Shown piece after piece: positions 24,138-33,116 of a stretch of DNA of 64,000 nucleotides. Made by a program: the position numbers and the translations under genes. Position 1 is the stretch's first letter; every line of letters begins with the position of its first letter. The notes under the pieces are model-generated. The model saw only the letters and a list, made by a program, of their open reading frames with translations, was not told the origin of the DNA and ran no database searches. This DNA comes from an uncultured Clostridia bacterium (GTDB taxonomy: Bacteria > Bacillota > Clostridia > Christensenellales > Borkfalkiaceae), in assembly GCA_934254825.1 (NCBI GenBank), contig CAKQMB010000007.1, positions 1-64,000 on the forward strand. The letters are read 5' to 3'.

Positions 24138-25849
24138 AAGACAACATGGGAAAAATCGTTCTTATCGGCAACCCCAACGCGGGCAAAACAACTCTTTTCA
24201 ACGCCTTAACGGGCAGAAACGAAAAAGTCGGGAACTGGCACGGTGTAACGGTGGAAAGCGCTTCGGCTGTCGCGCGGTTTAACGGCGAAGAAGCCGAGGT
24301 TATCGACGTTCCGGGGATATACTCGCTCAAAAATCACGCCGCCGAGGAAAACGCCGCGGCGGAAATCATAAAAAAGCGGGATTACGGCAAAATCGTGGTC
24401 GTCACGGACGCGTCCAAGCTCGGAAGAGGGATAAGGCTTATCAAAGAATTGCGCTCGCTTAACGTGCCGATTATCGCTTTTATCAACTTATACGGGGACT
24501 TTTTGAAGCGGGGCGGCTCACTCGACGAGAAAAAACTCGCCGAAAGTCTCGGCGCGGAAGTTATTCTCGGCGAAGCCGTGAATAAAGCGAACGTCGATAA
24601 ATTAAAGGAAAAAATATTTGAAAATCAATCCGTTAAGCAGGTAACGGATTGCGATTTTGGCTATATACCGCCCAAAAAGAAAGGCAAGCGGCTCGAAAAC
24701 ATTATTACGGGCAGATTTACGGCTTTACCGATTTTTATCGGCGTTATGCTGTTCTGTTTCTGGCTGTCTTTCGGCGAAAATTCGCCCGTTTCGGCAATAA
24801 GCGGGGCTATAAGTCGATTATTGAACGATTTTATCGGCAAATACATATATGAAACGCTGTATGAAAGAAACATGTTTTTGGCTCGGCTTATCTCCGAAGG
24901 GATAATCGGCGGACTTTCTTCCGTAGCGGAATTCATTCCGCAAATCGCGGTTTTGTCGTTTTGCATGGACTTTCTGGATCAGTCGGGATATCTTTCCCGC
25001 ATATCGGCGGTGACGGACGGGGGATTAAGAAAGTTTTCGCTTTCGGGCAGAAGCGTTTATTCTCTTTTCTGCGGATTCGGCTGCACGGCGATTTCGGCTT
25101 CCTTATCAAAAGGGATAGACGACGAAAAAGTAAAGCTTCGGGCGGTTTTGTCTATGCCTTTTGTGACCTGTTCGGCAAAAACGCCGCTATATTTTTTCGT
25201 TGCGAAAGCGGCGTTTAAACAGTATGCGTTTTTGGTTATCGCGGCGGTTTATCTTCTGTCGCTCTCTCTCCCGCTCGTTCACTCGCTGATCTTATCGAAA
25301 ACGGCGGTCAAAGGGAAAGCGAAGCCGCTCATCGAGGAAATCGCGCCGCTTACCTTCCCGAAAATATCAACCCTCTCAAAATCCTTGCTAAAAACAATCA
25401 AAGAGTTTATAATAAAGTTATCCACGGTAGTATTTACGGTCACGCTCGCAATGTGGCTTGCCGTGAGCGTTTCGCCGAGCCTGAAACTTTTAACGCAAGG
25501 CGAAGCGGACAAATCCATTCTTGCGGTTTTGGGGAACGCCCTTTCTTTCGCTTTTGAAAAAGCGGGGTTCGACTGGCGTATGCCGTCCGCGCTTCTCACG
25601 GGAATTTTCGCGAAAGAAAGCGTTGTTTCTTCTCTTTCGCTGTTGTTTCCCGAGGGACTTAACCTCTCCGTCGGTCAGGGGCTTTTTTTAACGGCGTTTT
25701 GTTATCTTTACACGCCGTGTTTAACCGCCCTTTCGGCAATGAGAAAAACGATCGGCGCAAAATATGCGATTTTTGCCGCTTTATATCAGCTCGCGCTCGC
25801 TTTTGCCGCCGCATACGCAGTATATTTTTTCACGGGAATGTTTATATGA
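24134..25849 (+). CDS. feoB: Ferrous iron transporter FeoB (short, unusual G4 motif)
   Basis: A 571-residue protein. The G domain has GNPNAGKT (12-19), a Thr-containing switch I (WHGVTVE) and DVPG (58-61). The G4 position, usually NxxD for guanine specificity, reads NLYG (118-121). The membrane part has the two gates (FCGFGCTAISAS; KESVVSSLSLLF). At 571 residues it is shorter than typical FeoB (about 650-700). The gene is translationally coupled to feoA and to the rlu gene after it. It should import Fe(II) at low oxygen. Confidence 0.92.
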   Translation: MKDNMGKIVLIGNPNAGKTTLFNALTGRNEKVGNWHGVTVESASAVARFNGEEAEVIDVPGIYSLKNHAAEENAAAEIIKKRDYGKIVVVTDASKLGRGIRLIKELRSLNVPIIAFINLYGDFLKRGGSLDEKKLAESLGAEVILGEAVNKANVDKLKEKIFENQSVKQVTDCDFGYIPPKKKGKRLENIITGRFTALPIFIGVMLFCFWLSFGENSPVSAISGAISRLLNDFIGKYIYETLYERNMFLARLISEGIIGGLSSVAEFIPQIAVLSFCMDFLDQSGYLSRISAVTDGGLRKFSLSGRSVYSLFCGFGCTAISASLSKGIDDEKVKLRAVLSMPFVTCSAKTPLYFFVAKAAFKQYAFLVIAAVYLLSLSLPLVHSLILSKTAVKGKAKPLIEEIAPLTFPKISTLSKSLLKTIKEFIIKLSTVVFTVTLAMWLAVSVSPSLKLLTQGEADKSILAVLGNALSFAFEKAGFDWRMPSALLTGIFAKESVVSSLSLLFPEGLNLSVGQGLFLTAFCYLYTPCLTALSAMRKTIGAKYAIFAALYQLALAFAAAYAVYFFTGMFI

Positions 25850-26673
25850 ATTTAATAACCTTCAAAGCAAGGCGAAACGGCAAATTGTCCGAAGAAATAC
25901 TCGATCATTTCAACGGCGCGGCGTCTTATTCTCTCGTTATGAAGCTTATCCGCAAAAAGGACGTTAAAATAAACGGCAGACGGACGGGCAAGGACGAGCA
26001 GATACGGACGAACGACGAAATAAGCGTTTACGCCGAAATAAAGGACGAACGAGCCGAAAATATTGTTTACGAAGACGAAAACGTTCTCGTTCTTGTAAAA
26101 CCAAAGGGTATCACCTCGGAAGATTTTTACGAGCTTATAAAAAAGAAACACGAAAACGCGAGATTTATCCACAGGCTGGACAGAAACACCGACGGGATTA
26201 TGATTTTCGCGCTTAACGATACCGCCGAAAAAGAACTTTTAAAGGGCTTTAAGGACAGGACGTTCAAAAAATACTATATAACGAAAGCGGCGGGAACGTT
26301 CGGCGAAAAAGAGGGAACGCTCACCGCGTATCTTATAAAAAACGCCGAAAAGGCGGAAGTTAAAATTTTCGACGAGCCGAAAAGCGGCGCGGAAAAAATA
26401 ATCACGAAATACAGGGTGTTAAGCGAAGGGGACGGCTTTTCGATACTCGAAATCGAGCTTGTCACGGGCAAAACCCATCAGATAAGGGCGCACCTTTCTC
26501 ACGTCGGTCATCCGATAATCGGAGACGGAAAGTACGGCTATAAGTCGATTAACGACAAGTTTAAAGAAAAATCACAGGTACTTACGGCATATAAAACACA
26601 GCTTTTCTTCGATAAGGGAAGTCCGCTGAGTTATCTTAGCGGAAAAACGTTCGAAACAGAGAAAATAATTTAA
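25846..26673 (+). CDS. RluA-family pseudouridine synthase
   Basis: The start at 25846 overlaps the feoB stop (ATGA) and gives 275 residues. An N-terminal S4-like RNA-binding region (about 12-60) precedes the catalytic domain, with HRLDRNTDGIMIFA (catalytic Asp in RLDRNTDG), KKYYITKAAG and GKTHQIRAHLSHVGHPIIGD. It modifies uridine in rRNA or tRNA; the exact site cannot be told. Its coupling to feoAB is a genome-order feature without an obvious functional link. Confidence 0.88.
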   Translation: MNLITFKARRNGKLSEEILDHFNGAASYSLVMKLIRKKDVKINGRRTGKDEQIRTNDEISVYAEIKDERAENIVYEDENVLVLVKPKGITSEDFYELIKKKHENARFIHRLDRNTDGIMIFALNDTAEKELLKGFKDRTFKKYYITKAAGTFGEKEGTLTAYLIKNAEKAEVKIFDEPKSGAEKIITKYRVLSEGDGFSILEIELVTGKTHQIRAHLSHVGHPIIGDGKYGYKSINDKFKEKSQVLTAYKTQLFFDKGSPLSYLSGKTFETEKII

Positions 26674-26696
26674 CACGGGAAAAATCAAAAGAGTTT

Positions 26697-28121
26697 ATGA
26701 CGGAAAAAAATCTCAGACATATAAAAGCCAAACCGAGTTTCACCGAAGGCTCGCTGTTCAAAGGCATAATACTGTTCAGTCTGCCGCTTATCGCCTCGCA
26801 GATTTTGCAGGTGCTTTTCAATATTTCGGACGTAATAATCGTCGGAAAAGGCGTGGCGAATTCGACGATACCGGTCGGCGCGGTAAGCTCGACGAGTACC
26901 CTTTTAACCCTTTTCACGGGGTTTATGATAGGTCTCGGCGCGGGCATAAACGTTAAAACGGCGCAGTATCTCGGCGCAAACAAATCCGACGACGTTAAAA
27001 AAACAGTCGACACGTCGCTTGTTATAAGCGTTATAACGGGCGTAGTCATTTTCGTCGTATGCTTTTTCCTCGCCCGCCCTCTTCTCGAACTTCTGAAAAC
27101 CAAAGACGAACTTATCGACAAAGCCGTTCTTTATTTCAAAATCTACTCGTTCGGCATGCCCGCGCTCGCGATTTTCAATTACGGCAACGGCGTTTTAAGC
27201 GCGGCGGGAGACACCAAAAGACCGCTTATATACCTCACCGTTTCGGGGTTTATGAACGTCGGACTCAATCTGTTTTTCGTTCTCGTCTGCGGTCTCGACG
27301 TAGAAGGCGTGGGACTTGCGAGCGTTATAACGCAGTATATTTCGGCGATAGCCGTTATTATAAGACTTGTCCGCATAAAAGACGTTCACAGGCTGAATTT
27401 CAAAACGTTCTCTTTAAGCGGCAAAAAGGCGGGCGAAGTGCTTATTCTCGGCGTTCCCGCGGGTATTCAGAACTGTATTTTCGCGATCGCGAACATTTTT
27501 ATTCAGACGGGTATCAACGAGTTTCCCTATAAGGAAGTTACGGGAATCAACACCGCGCAGTACGCCGACACCATAATTTACAACGTTATGGCGGCGTTTT
27601 ACACGGCTTGCTCCACGTTTATGGGGCAGAATTACGGCGCGGGGAAAAAGGACAGGGTTTTGAAAAGCTATTATATCTCGATGCTTTACGCTTTCGCGTT
27701 CGGGCTTGCGATGGGCGCGTTCTGCTTTTTCAAAGGCGATATTTTCCTGAGACTTTTCGACAGCGATCCCGACGTTATCGCGGCGGGTATGGAAAAGCTG
27801 AAAATCGTCGGATTTGCATTCTGCCTTTCGGCGTTTATGGATAACACCATCGCGGCTTCCCGCGGGATAGGAAAAAGTCTGATACCGACGATAATCGTTA
27901 TAATCGGCTCGTGCGTGTTCAGAATAGTATGGATTTACACCGTTTTCGCGCATTATAAAACGATAACGTCGTTGTTTTTGCTTTACCCCGTTTCCTGGGT
28001 GATAACGGCTATCGCCGAAATGGCGTACTTCTTCGTTTCTTTCAGGAAAACGAAATTCACTTCGCCGGAGCAAACGGTTCCCGAACAATCCTCGTCCGAA
28101 AAAATTTCCGCCGACATATAA
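26697..28121 (+). CDS. MATE family efflux transporter
   Basis: A 474-residue protein with about 12 membrane helices in two six-helix halves (LFKGIILFSLPLIASQILQV; VLILGVPAGIQNCIFAIANI). It matches the DinF/NorM class of Na+- or H+-driven multidrug antiporters. The substrate cannot be predicted. The start has only a weak AAAGAG in front. It ends in a shared terminator facing hsp20. Confidence 0.9.
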   Translation: MTEKNLRHIKAKPSFTEGSLFKGIILFSLPLIASQILQVLFNISDVIIVGKGVANSTIPVGAVSSTSTLLTLFTGFMIGLGAGINVKTAQYLGANKSDDVKKTVDTSLVISVITGVVIFVVCFFLARPLLELLKTKDELIDKAVLYFKIYSFGMPALAIFNYGNGVLSAAGDTKRPLIYLTVSGFMNVGLNLFFVLVCGLDVEGVGLASVITQYISAIAVIIRLVRIKDVHRLNFKTFSLSGKKAGEVLILGVPAGIQNCIFAIANIFIQTGINEFPYKEVTGINTAQYADTIIYNVMAAFYTACSTFMGQNYGAGKKDRVLKSYYISMLYAFAFGLAMGAFCFFKGDIFLRLFDSDPDVIAAGMEKLKIVGFAFCLSAFMDNTIAASRGIGKSLIPTIIVIIGSCVFRIVWIYTVFAHYKTITSLFLLYPVSWVITAIAEMAYFFVSFRKTKFTSPEQTVPEQSSSEKISADI

Positions 28122-28136
28122 TTTCGCAAAAATAAA

Positions 28137-28180
28137 AACGCCCCGCTTTAAGGGTCTTTCGGCTCTTAAAGCGGGGCGTT
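28137..28180. terminator. Bidirectional terminator between MATE and hsp20
   Basis: AACGCCCCGCTTTAAG (28137-28152) pairs perfectly with CTTAAAGCGGGGCGTT (28165-28180). A stretches on the left and T on the right serve both converging genes. Confidence 0.88.
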
Positions 28181-28191
28181 CGTTTGAAATA

Positions 28192-28617
28192 TTACTGAAT
28201 TTCGATGTTGTGAGTGATTTCTTTCTTAGGTTCTTCCTTAGGAATTTCGATCATCAAAATACCGTTTTCGTATTTAGCTTTGACCGATTCTTTCGCAACG
28301 TCGCCGACGTAATAACTTCTCGAAAGAGACGTGGAACGTTCTCTTCTGAGATAATTGTGCTTTTTATCCTCTTCGGTTTCCTTTTTCTCGGCGGTGATCG
28401 TAAGATATCCGTCTTTAAGCGAAATGTTTACGTCCTTTTTATCGAACCCGGGAACTTCGACTTCCATAACGTAAGAATTCTCGTTTTCCTTGATATCCGT
28501 TTTCATCGAATCGAGCTTTTCGTCGTAAAACATAGGTTTGAAAAAGCTGTTGAACGCGTCGTCGAAAAAGTCCAGATTGTTGTTTTCGTTATTTCTTCTT
28601 ACCAAATAATTTTTCAT
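28192..28617 (-). CDS. hsp20: Small heat shock protein Hsp20
   Basis: A 141-residue ATP-independent chaperone. The alpha-crystallin domain spans about residues 38-132 (YVMEVEVPGFDKKDVNISLK, KAKYENGILMIEIPKEE with the A-x-x-x-N-G-I-L signature). It ends in a short NIEIQ tail carrying the I-x-I/V oligomerisation motif. Its leader has two CIRCE-like half-sites, so heat regulation through HrcA is possible. Confidence 0.93.
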   Translation of the reverse strand: MKNYLVRRNNENNNLDFFDDAFNSFFKPMFYDEKLDSMKTDIKENENSYVMEVEVPGFDKKDVNISLKDGYLTITAEKKETEEDKKHNYLRRERSTSLSRSYYVGDVAKESVKAKYENGILMIEIPKEEPKKEITHNIEIQ

Positions 28618-28668
28618 AATATTTATCTCCTTTTTTATGTAATCGATAATTATTTTCGCCTCGGAGTT

Positions 28669-28748
28669 TTAGCACTCAACTCTTTTATCTGTTAGCGCTC
28701 TAACCCTTTGACTGCCAACAGTATACCACCGTTGTTTTCATTTGTCAA
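28669..28748 (-). promoter_or_regulatory. hsp20 promoter with CIRCE-like half-sites in direct orientation
   Basis: TTGACA (28748-28743), a 17-nt spacer and TATACT (28725-28720). Downstream in the leader are GAGCGCTAA (28700-28692) and GAGTGCTAA (28677-28669), both like the HrcA/CIRCE half-site but in the same orientation, not inverted. GTTAG-N4-CTAAC at 28691-28704 is a separate small dyad. Confidence 0.75.
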
Positions 28749-28843
28749 TACCTTTTCTGTTAAGATTTTGTGAAAGTTTTGGCGGTGGCATTATATAACC
28801 TTTTAAACAAATTGTCCGCCGTCGAAAATAAACCCGAAAACGA

Positions 28844-28872
28844 TTGACAAGTCGGCATTTTACGGATAATAT
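28844..28872 (+). promoter_or_regulatory. Promoter of the HAD gene (leaderless)
   Basis: TTGACA (28844-28849), a 17-nt spacer and TAATAT (28867-28872). The predicted start of transcription falls at the ATG (28881) or within about 3 nt of it, and no ribosome site exists. Confidence 0.75.
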
Positions 28873-28880
28873 ATAGCCGT

Positions 28881-29669
28881 ATGAACGATTTTAATGATAA
28901 AAAGGCGTTGTTTTTCGATTTCGACGGAACGTTATGGTTCGGGAAATTCGGAGACAAAACGCTCAAAACGCTTAAAAAACTGCACGACGCGGGCTATATC
29001 CTCGTTTACGATTCGGGAAGAAGCCGCGGAAACACCGATTTTAACCTTATAAAAGACATTCCGTTCGACGCGCTCTGTTTCGGCGGGTGCGAGGCGGAAA
29101 TTTTCGGGAAAGAGATATACCACAGAGATTTTACCGAAAAACAAATAGATTATTTACTTAATATGCCCGAAAAATACCTGCGGCAAACGGTTTTCGAGGG
29201 CGTTAAAGGGTTTTACAAGTACCGCGGAACGCTTCCGCAATATCTCGGCGAAGAAAAGGACGATATGGAGTTCCTTCGGGACGTCGGGAATTACCCGTTG
29301 TCGAAGTTTTCCACGATCAAATTCGATAAAGAGGGCGGGGGATTTTACCCGATCGACAAAAAAGTCGTCGATTATCTTTCGAAGGAGTTTTTCGTCGTCG
29401 ATCTCGACCATTATATCGAATGTATGAACAAAGGTCACGGCAAGGATCTTATGGTCAGGATAATCTGCGAAAATCTCGGGATAAAGCCCGAAAACACCTA
29501 TTGTTTCGGGGACAGCGAAAACGACCTTGCGATGTTTAAAGCCGTGAAGTACGGCGTTGCCATGGCGCACGCGCCGCAAGCGGTGAAAGACCTGGCGTAT
29601 TACGTCACGAAGTCCGACATAGACGGCGTTTACGAAGCCGTTTACGCTTTGGGACTTCTTGAAAAATAA
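28881..29669 (+). CDS. HAD-superfamily hydrolase, Cof type
   Basis: A 262-residue phosphatase with motif I FFDFDGTLW (10-18), motif II around YDSGRSRGN, and motifs III/IV in NKGHGKDLM and YCFGDSENDLAMF. The cap between motifs I and III is the C2 type of Cof/YbiV proteins, which act on sugar phosphates and related metabolites. The exact substrate is unknown. The message seems leaderless. A terminator follows. Confidence 0.9.
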   Translation: MNDFNDKKALFFDFDGTLWFGKFGDKTLKTLKKLHDAGYILVYDSGRSRGNTDFNLIKDIPFDALCFGGCEAEIFGKEIYHRDFTEKQIDYLLNMPEKYLRQTVFEGVKGFYKYRGTLPQYLGEEKDDMEFLRDVGNYPLSKFSTIKFDKEGGGFYPIDKKVVDYLSKEFFVVDLDHYIECMNKGHGKDLMVRIICENLGIKPENTYCFGDSENDLAMFKAVKYGVAMAHAPQAVKDLAYYVTKSDIDGVYEAVYALGLLEK

Positions 29670-29683
29670 CGGAAATCACTATA

Positions 29684-29708
29684 AAAGCGGCTCGAAAAGC
29701 CGCTTTTT
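29684..29708 (+). terminator. Terminator of the HAD gene
   Basis: AAAAGCGGCT (29684-29693) pairs with AGCCGCTTTT (29698-29707), followed by T. Confidence 0.85.
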
Positions 29709-29739
29709 GTTATGTTTTGAAGAAAAAGCTTATAAGAGG

Positions 29740-29816
29740 TTGCAAGATTACGAGTTTTGTATTATAATAATATGCGTATAATTATATATATACGCATAGC
29801 GCGTACGCATACGCGC
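29740..29816 (+). promoter_or_regulatory. lgt promoter and structured leader
   Basis: TTGCAA (29740-29745), a 17-nt spacer and TATAAT (29763-29768). Two stem-loops follow in the leader: TATGCGTA/TACGCATA (29771-29798) and GCGCGT/ACGCGC (29799-29816). Alternating purine-pyrimidine TACGCAT words repeat through it. Confidence 0.65.
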
Positions 29817-29848
29817 ATTGCGTACACGGAAATTAAAAAGGATATAAA

Positions 29849-30901
29849 ATGCTTAACAATCTGCTTAACACCGACGGATTTTTATTCAACGGTAAATTTC
29901 ATACCAACCATATACAGATAGGCAGTTTTTCGATATATTTCTACGCTATCTGTATCGTTACGGGAATGATCATGTGCTGTCTTATCGCCGCGCCCATGTT
30001 CAAGCGCAAAGGCGAAAATCCCGATCTTATTCTCGATCTGATGATAGCCGTCGTTCCGAGCTGTATAGTCGGGGCAAGGCTCTGGTACGTCATTTTCGAC
30101 ATTAAAACGTTTATAAACGCCGAAAACCCCTTCCTTGCGATTATCGACATACGAAACGGCGGACTTGCCATTTACGGAGGACTTGCCGCGGGCGCGCTCG
30201 CGATTTTCGTCGTTTGCAAAATCCGCAAAATACAGGTTCTGAAAGTATTCGACCTCGCCGCGTGCGTCGTTCCGCTCGGACAGATGATGGGCAGGTGGGG
30301 AAATTTCTTTAACCAGGAAGTTTACGGGCAACCGATAACCGATCCCGCGTGGCAGTTTTTCCCGTTCGGCGTTCAGATCGGAACGGAAGGGCATTACGGC
30401 TGGTATCAGGCGTTGTTCTTTTACGAGGGAACGCTCAATTTCCTGCTGTTTTTAGGGCTTTATATCACGTTCTGGAAAATGCGCAGTCATTCTTACGGTT
30501 ACATTACGGGCGGATATTTCGTCGGTTACGGTATCATAAGAGGTCTTCTCGAACCGCTGAGATCGTCCGATTATAACCTTCCGTTTTTCGGAAAAGACAC
30601 CAATATCCCCGCGATGACGATAATTTCGATACTTCTCGTTATCGGCGGATTGCTTTTAATTCTCGACACGCTCCGCCGCGACGGAAAAATAAGAATTAAA
30701 TTTATCGAGAATTTAACGGCGAAACGAAAAGCGGCGGCAACAGTCAAAGCGGAAACGCCGAACGGAGAACAACCCGAAAAACCGATTTCCGCGGAAGCGG
30801 GCGCGGACGAAAACAAAGCGTCCGGAATAACCGAAACAACCGAAATAAACGAAACAAACGATACGGCGAATAAAATCGACGAAAAAGGAGAACAACAATG
30901 A
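29849..30901 (+). CDS. lgt: Prolipoprotein diacylglyceryl transferase
   Basis: A 350-residue membrane enzyme that moves diacylglycerol to the Cys of the lipobox. Signature RNGGLAIYGGLAAG (about 107-120) and the Lgt motif GQMMGRWGNFFNQEVYG (about 146-162) with the essential Arg and Asn are present; seven helices are expected. The last ~65 residues form an Ala/Glu/Lys-rich tail not found in normal Lgt (about 270 residues). It serves the lipoproteins in this window. The next gene overlaps by 4 nt. Confidence 0.94.
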   Translation: MLNNLLNTDGFLFNGKFHTNHIQIGSFSIYFYAICIVTGMIMCCLIAAPMFKRKGENPDLILDLMIAVVPSCIVGARLWYVIFDIKTFINAENPFLAIIDIRNGGLAIYGGLAAGALAIFVVCKIRKIQVLKVFDLAACVVPLGQMMGRWGNFFNQEVYGQPITDPAWQFFPFGVQIGTEGHYGWYQALFFYEGTLNFLLFLGLYITFWKMRSHSYGYITGGYFVGYGIIRGLLEPLRSSDYNLPFFGKDTNIPAMTIISILLVIGGLLLILDTLRRDGKIRIKFIENLTAKRKAAATVKAETPNGEQPEKPISAEAGADENKASGITETTEINETNDTANKIDEKGEQQ

Positions 30902-31401
30902 GCAACAAACAAAGAAAAACAAACTTCCTCGTCTGGGGAATCATAGCGGCGATCGCGATGATAATTCTTTCCGCGGTCGGATTTATTCTCGCGTTCACGG
31001 GCGCGGTCGACGTAAACGAATTTCTGCTCGGATTTATGATACTTTCGGCAGGACTCGGAATAGTGTTTTTCGTTTACGGACTTGTCGTTAAAGGCGGCTA
31101 CGAAACGGCGACGGGATATATTCTGTTCGTTATCGGCGTAACGCTTTTATTCGTCGCGTTAGAGCTTGTCTGGTACGCGATTATGTTTATCGACATCGCG
31201 CTTCTTGCGATAGGTTTTGCCGTTCTTATGCTTTTAAAAGCGAAAAGCCTTATCGTTCAACCCACGAACGAAGAAGAGGGCTTTAAGTCTTTTTACGAGC
31301 TGAAAGCCGAAAAGGACGCCGAGGAAAAGGCAAAAGAAGAAGCCGCTCCCGAAATCACGTTCAAACACCCCTCCGAGGACGTTTCGGACAAAAAAGATTG
31401 A
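30898..31401 (+). CDS. Small membrane protein, 167 aa
   Basis: Four predicted membrane helices (about 11-31, 40-60, 71-90 and 95-118), then a charged cytosolic tail rich in Glu and Lys (ELKAEKDAEEKAKEEAAPE). I do not recognise the family. It is coupled to lgt by an ATGA overlap, so it may act with lipoprotein biogenesis or simply share the message. Confidence 0.75.
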   Translation: MSNKQRKTNFLVWGIIAAIAMIILSAVGFILAFTGAVDVNEFLLGFMILSAGLGIVFFVYGLVVKGGYETATGYILFVIGVTLLFVALELVWYAIMFIDIALLAIGFAVLMLLKAKSLIVQPTNEEEGFKSFYELKAEKDAEEKAKEEAAPEITFKHPSEDVSDKKD

Positions 31402-31443
31402 TTTTAATTTCGGACGGGTAAATTTTACAGCGATATTTAAGGC

Positions 31444-31542
31444 GGGCGAACGATTGTATCGCCCCTACAATCGATATCGAAATTTTAATTTAAACAAATA
31501 AACGACGGGCGGACGTTTGTATCGCCCCTACGATCGGTATCG
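31444..31542 (+). repeat. Two direct copies of a ~36-bp intergenic repeat
   Basis: GGGCG-N-ACG at 31444 and 31507 begins each copy, followed by TTGTATCGCCCCTAC, then N-ATCG-N-TATCG. The copies are 36 nt each and 63 nt apart. Short GGGCG...CGCCC arms pair within each copy. Similar GTATCGCCCCTAC words are known between genes of many Clostridia; this is from memory and not checked. Confidence 0.7.
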
Positions 31543-31598
31543 GGCATTTTATTAAAAACGCGAACCGATTTACATTGAATTATACGGATGGTAGACAT

Positions 31599-33044
31599 AT
31601 GGAAAAAAGAAATCTGACCCTTCTCACCGACCTTTACGAGCTTACGATGATGAACGGATATTACCTTAAAGGAAAGGCTGACGAAGTAGCCGTTTTCGAC
31701 GTGTTTTTCCGCAGAAAGGAGCTTATAACCTATTCGCTCGCGGCAGGACTCGAACAAGCCGTGGATTACGTTCTGGGGCTTAACTTCGGCGAGGACGAAA
31801 TAGCGTACCTTAAAAGCCTTAATCTTTTCGACGAAGGCTTTCTGAATTATCTTAAAGATCTTAAATTCTCGGGCGACGTTTATTCCGTTCCCGAAGGCAC
31901 AATGGTCTTCCCCGGCGAACCTATTTTCACGGTCAAAGCCCCGGTTATCGAAGCTCAGCTTATCGAAACGGCGGTTTTAAACATAATAAATCACCAGACG
32001 CTTATCGCCACAAAATCCGCAAAGGTTTGCGGCGCGGCAAAAGGCGACAACGTTATGGAATTCGGTCTTCGAAGAGCGCAAGGACCCGACGCGGGCATTT
32101 ACGGCGCGAGAGCGGCGATTATCGGCGGGTGCAACTCCACCTCGAACGTCTTGGCGGGCAAAATGTTTTCCGTCCCCGTTTCGGGTACGCACGCGCACAG
32201 CTGGGTCATGAATTTCCCGAGCGAACTCGAAGCGTTCAGAGCTTACGCCGACATTTATCCCGACGCGACCCTTCTTCTCGTCGACACTTACGATACTTTA
32301 AAAAGCGGCGTTCCGAACGCAATAAAAGTTTTCGACGAGCTTAAAGCGAAAGGCAAAAAGCCGCTCGGAATAAGAATAGACTCGGGCGACCTCGCGTACC
32401 TTACAAAGCAGGCGAGAAAAATGCTCGACGACGCGGGTTATCCCGATACCATCATCTGCGCTTCGGGAGACCTGGACGAAAAACTCGTTCAGAGCCTTAA
32501 ACTTCAAGGCGCGAAAATCAACAGCTGGGGCATAGGAACAAAACTCATAACGAGCGAGGATATGCCGTCGCTCGGCGGGGTTTACAAGCTTTCCGCGGTT
32601 GAAGAAGACGGAAAAATCATTCCGAAAATCAAAGTTTCGGACAATTCCGAGAAAATCACCAATCCAGGGTTTAAAACGTTTTACAGGATTTACGATAAAA
32701 CGACGGGCAAGGCGGAAGCCGATCTTATCGCGCTTCGCGGCGAAAAAATCGATTTCACCAAGCCTTTAACCCTTTACCACCCGATCGAAAGGTGGAAAAA
32801 GATTACGTTTACCGACTATGTCGCGAGAGAACTGCCCGTGCAGATAATAAGTGGCGGCAAACTCGTTTACAAAATGCCCGCGCTCAAAGAAATCAGGGCT
32901 TACGCGGCAACGGAAATGGAGTCGTTCTGGGACGAATACAAACGTCTCGATCAGCCGCACGTTTACAAAGTCGACCTTTCCGACGAGCTTTACGCTTTGA
33001 AATCGGACATGCTCGACAAAATCAGGCGCGGCGAAAGCGTTTAA
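31599..33044 (+). CDS. pncB: Nicotinate phosphoribosyltransferase
   Basis: A 481-residue enzyme from ATG 31599 (MEKRNLTLLTDLYELTMMNG); an earlier ATG at 31575 adds eight residues outside the conserved start. It makes nicotinate mononucleotide in the Preiss-Handler NAD salvage route. Conserved parts include FGLRRAQGPDAG, GCNSTSNVLAG, GTHAHSW (phosphorylated His) and LGIRIDSGDLAYL. It stands before lspA without an obvious shared role. Confidence 0.94.
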   Translation: MEKRNLTLLTDLYELTMMNGYYLKGKADEVAVFDVFFRRKELITYSLAAGLEQAVDYVLGLNFGEDEIAYLKSLNLFDEGFLNYLKDLKFSGDVYSVPEGTMVFPGEPIFTVKAPVIEAQLIETAVLNIINHQTLIATKSAKVCGAAKGDNVMEFGLRRAQGPDAGIYGARAAIIGGCNSTSNVLAGKMFSVPVSGTHAHSWVMNFPSELEAFRAYADIYPDATLLLVDTYDTLKSGVPNAIKVFDELKAKGKKPLGIRIDSGDLAYLTKQARKMLDDAGYPDTIICASGDLDEKLVQSLKLQGAKINSWGIGTKLITSEDMPSLGGVYKLSAVEEDGKIIPKIKVSDNSEKITNPGFKTFYRIYDKTTGKAEADLIALRGEKIDFTKPLTLYHPIERWKKITFTDYVARELPVQIISGGKLVYKMPALKEIRAYAATEMESFWDEYKRLDQPHVYKVDLSDELYALKSDMLDKIRRGESV

Positions 33045-33116
33045 AATATCCGTCCGCAGGCGATTAAGCCGATCGGCGATCGCATGCGACCGAAAAAACG
33101 TTAAAAGGAGAAAATT

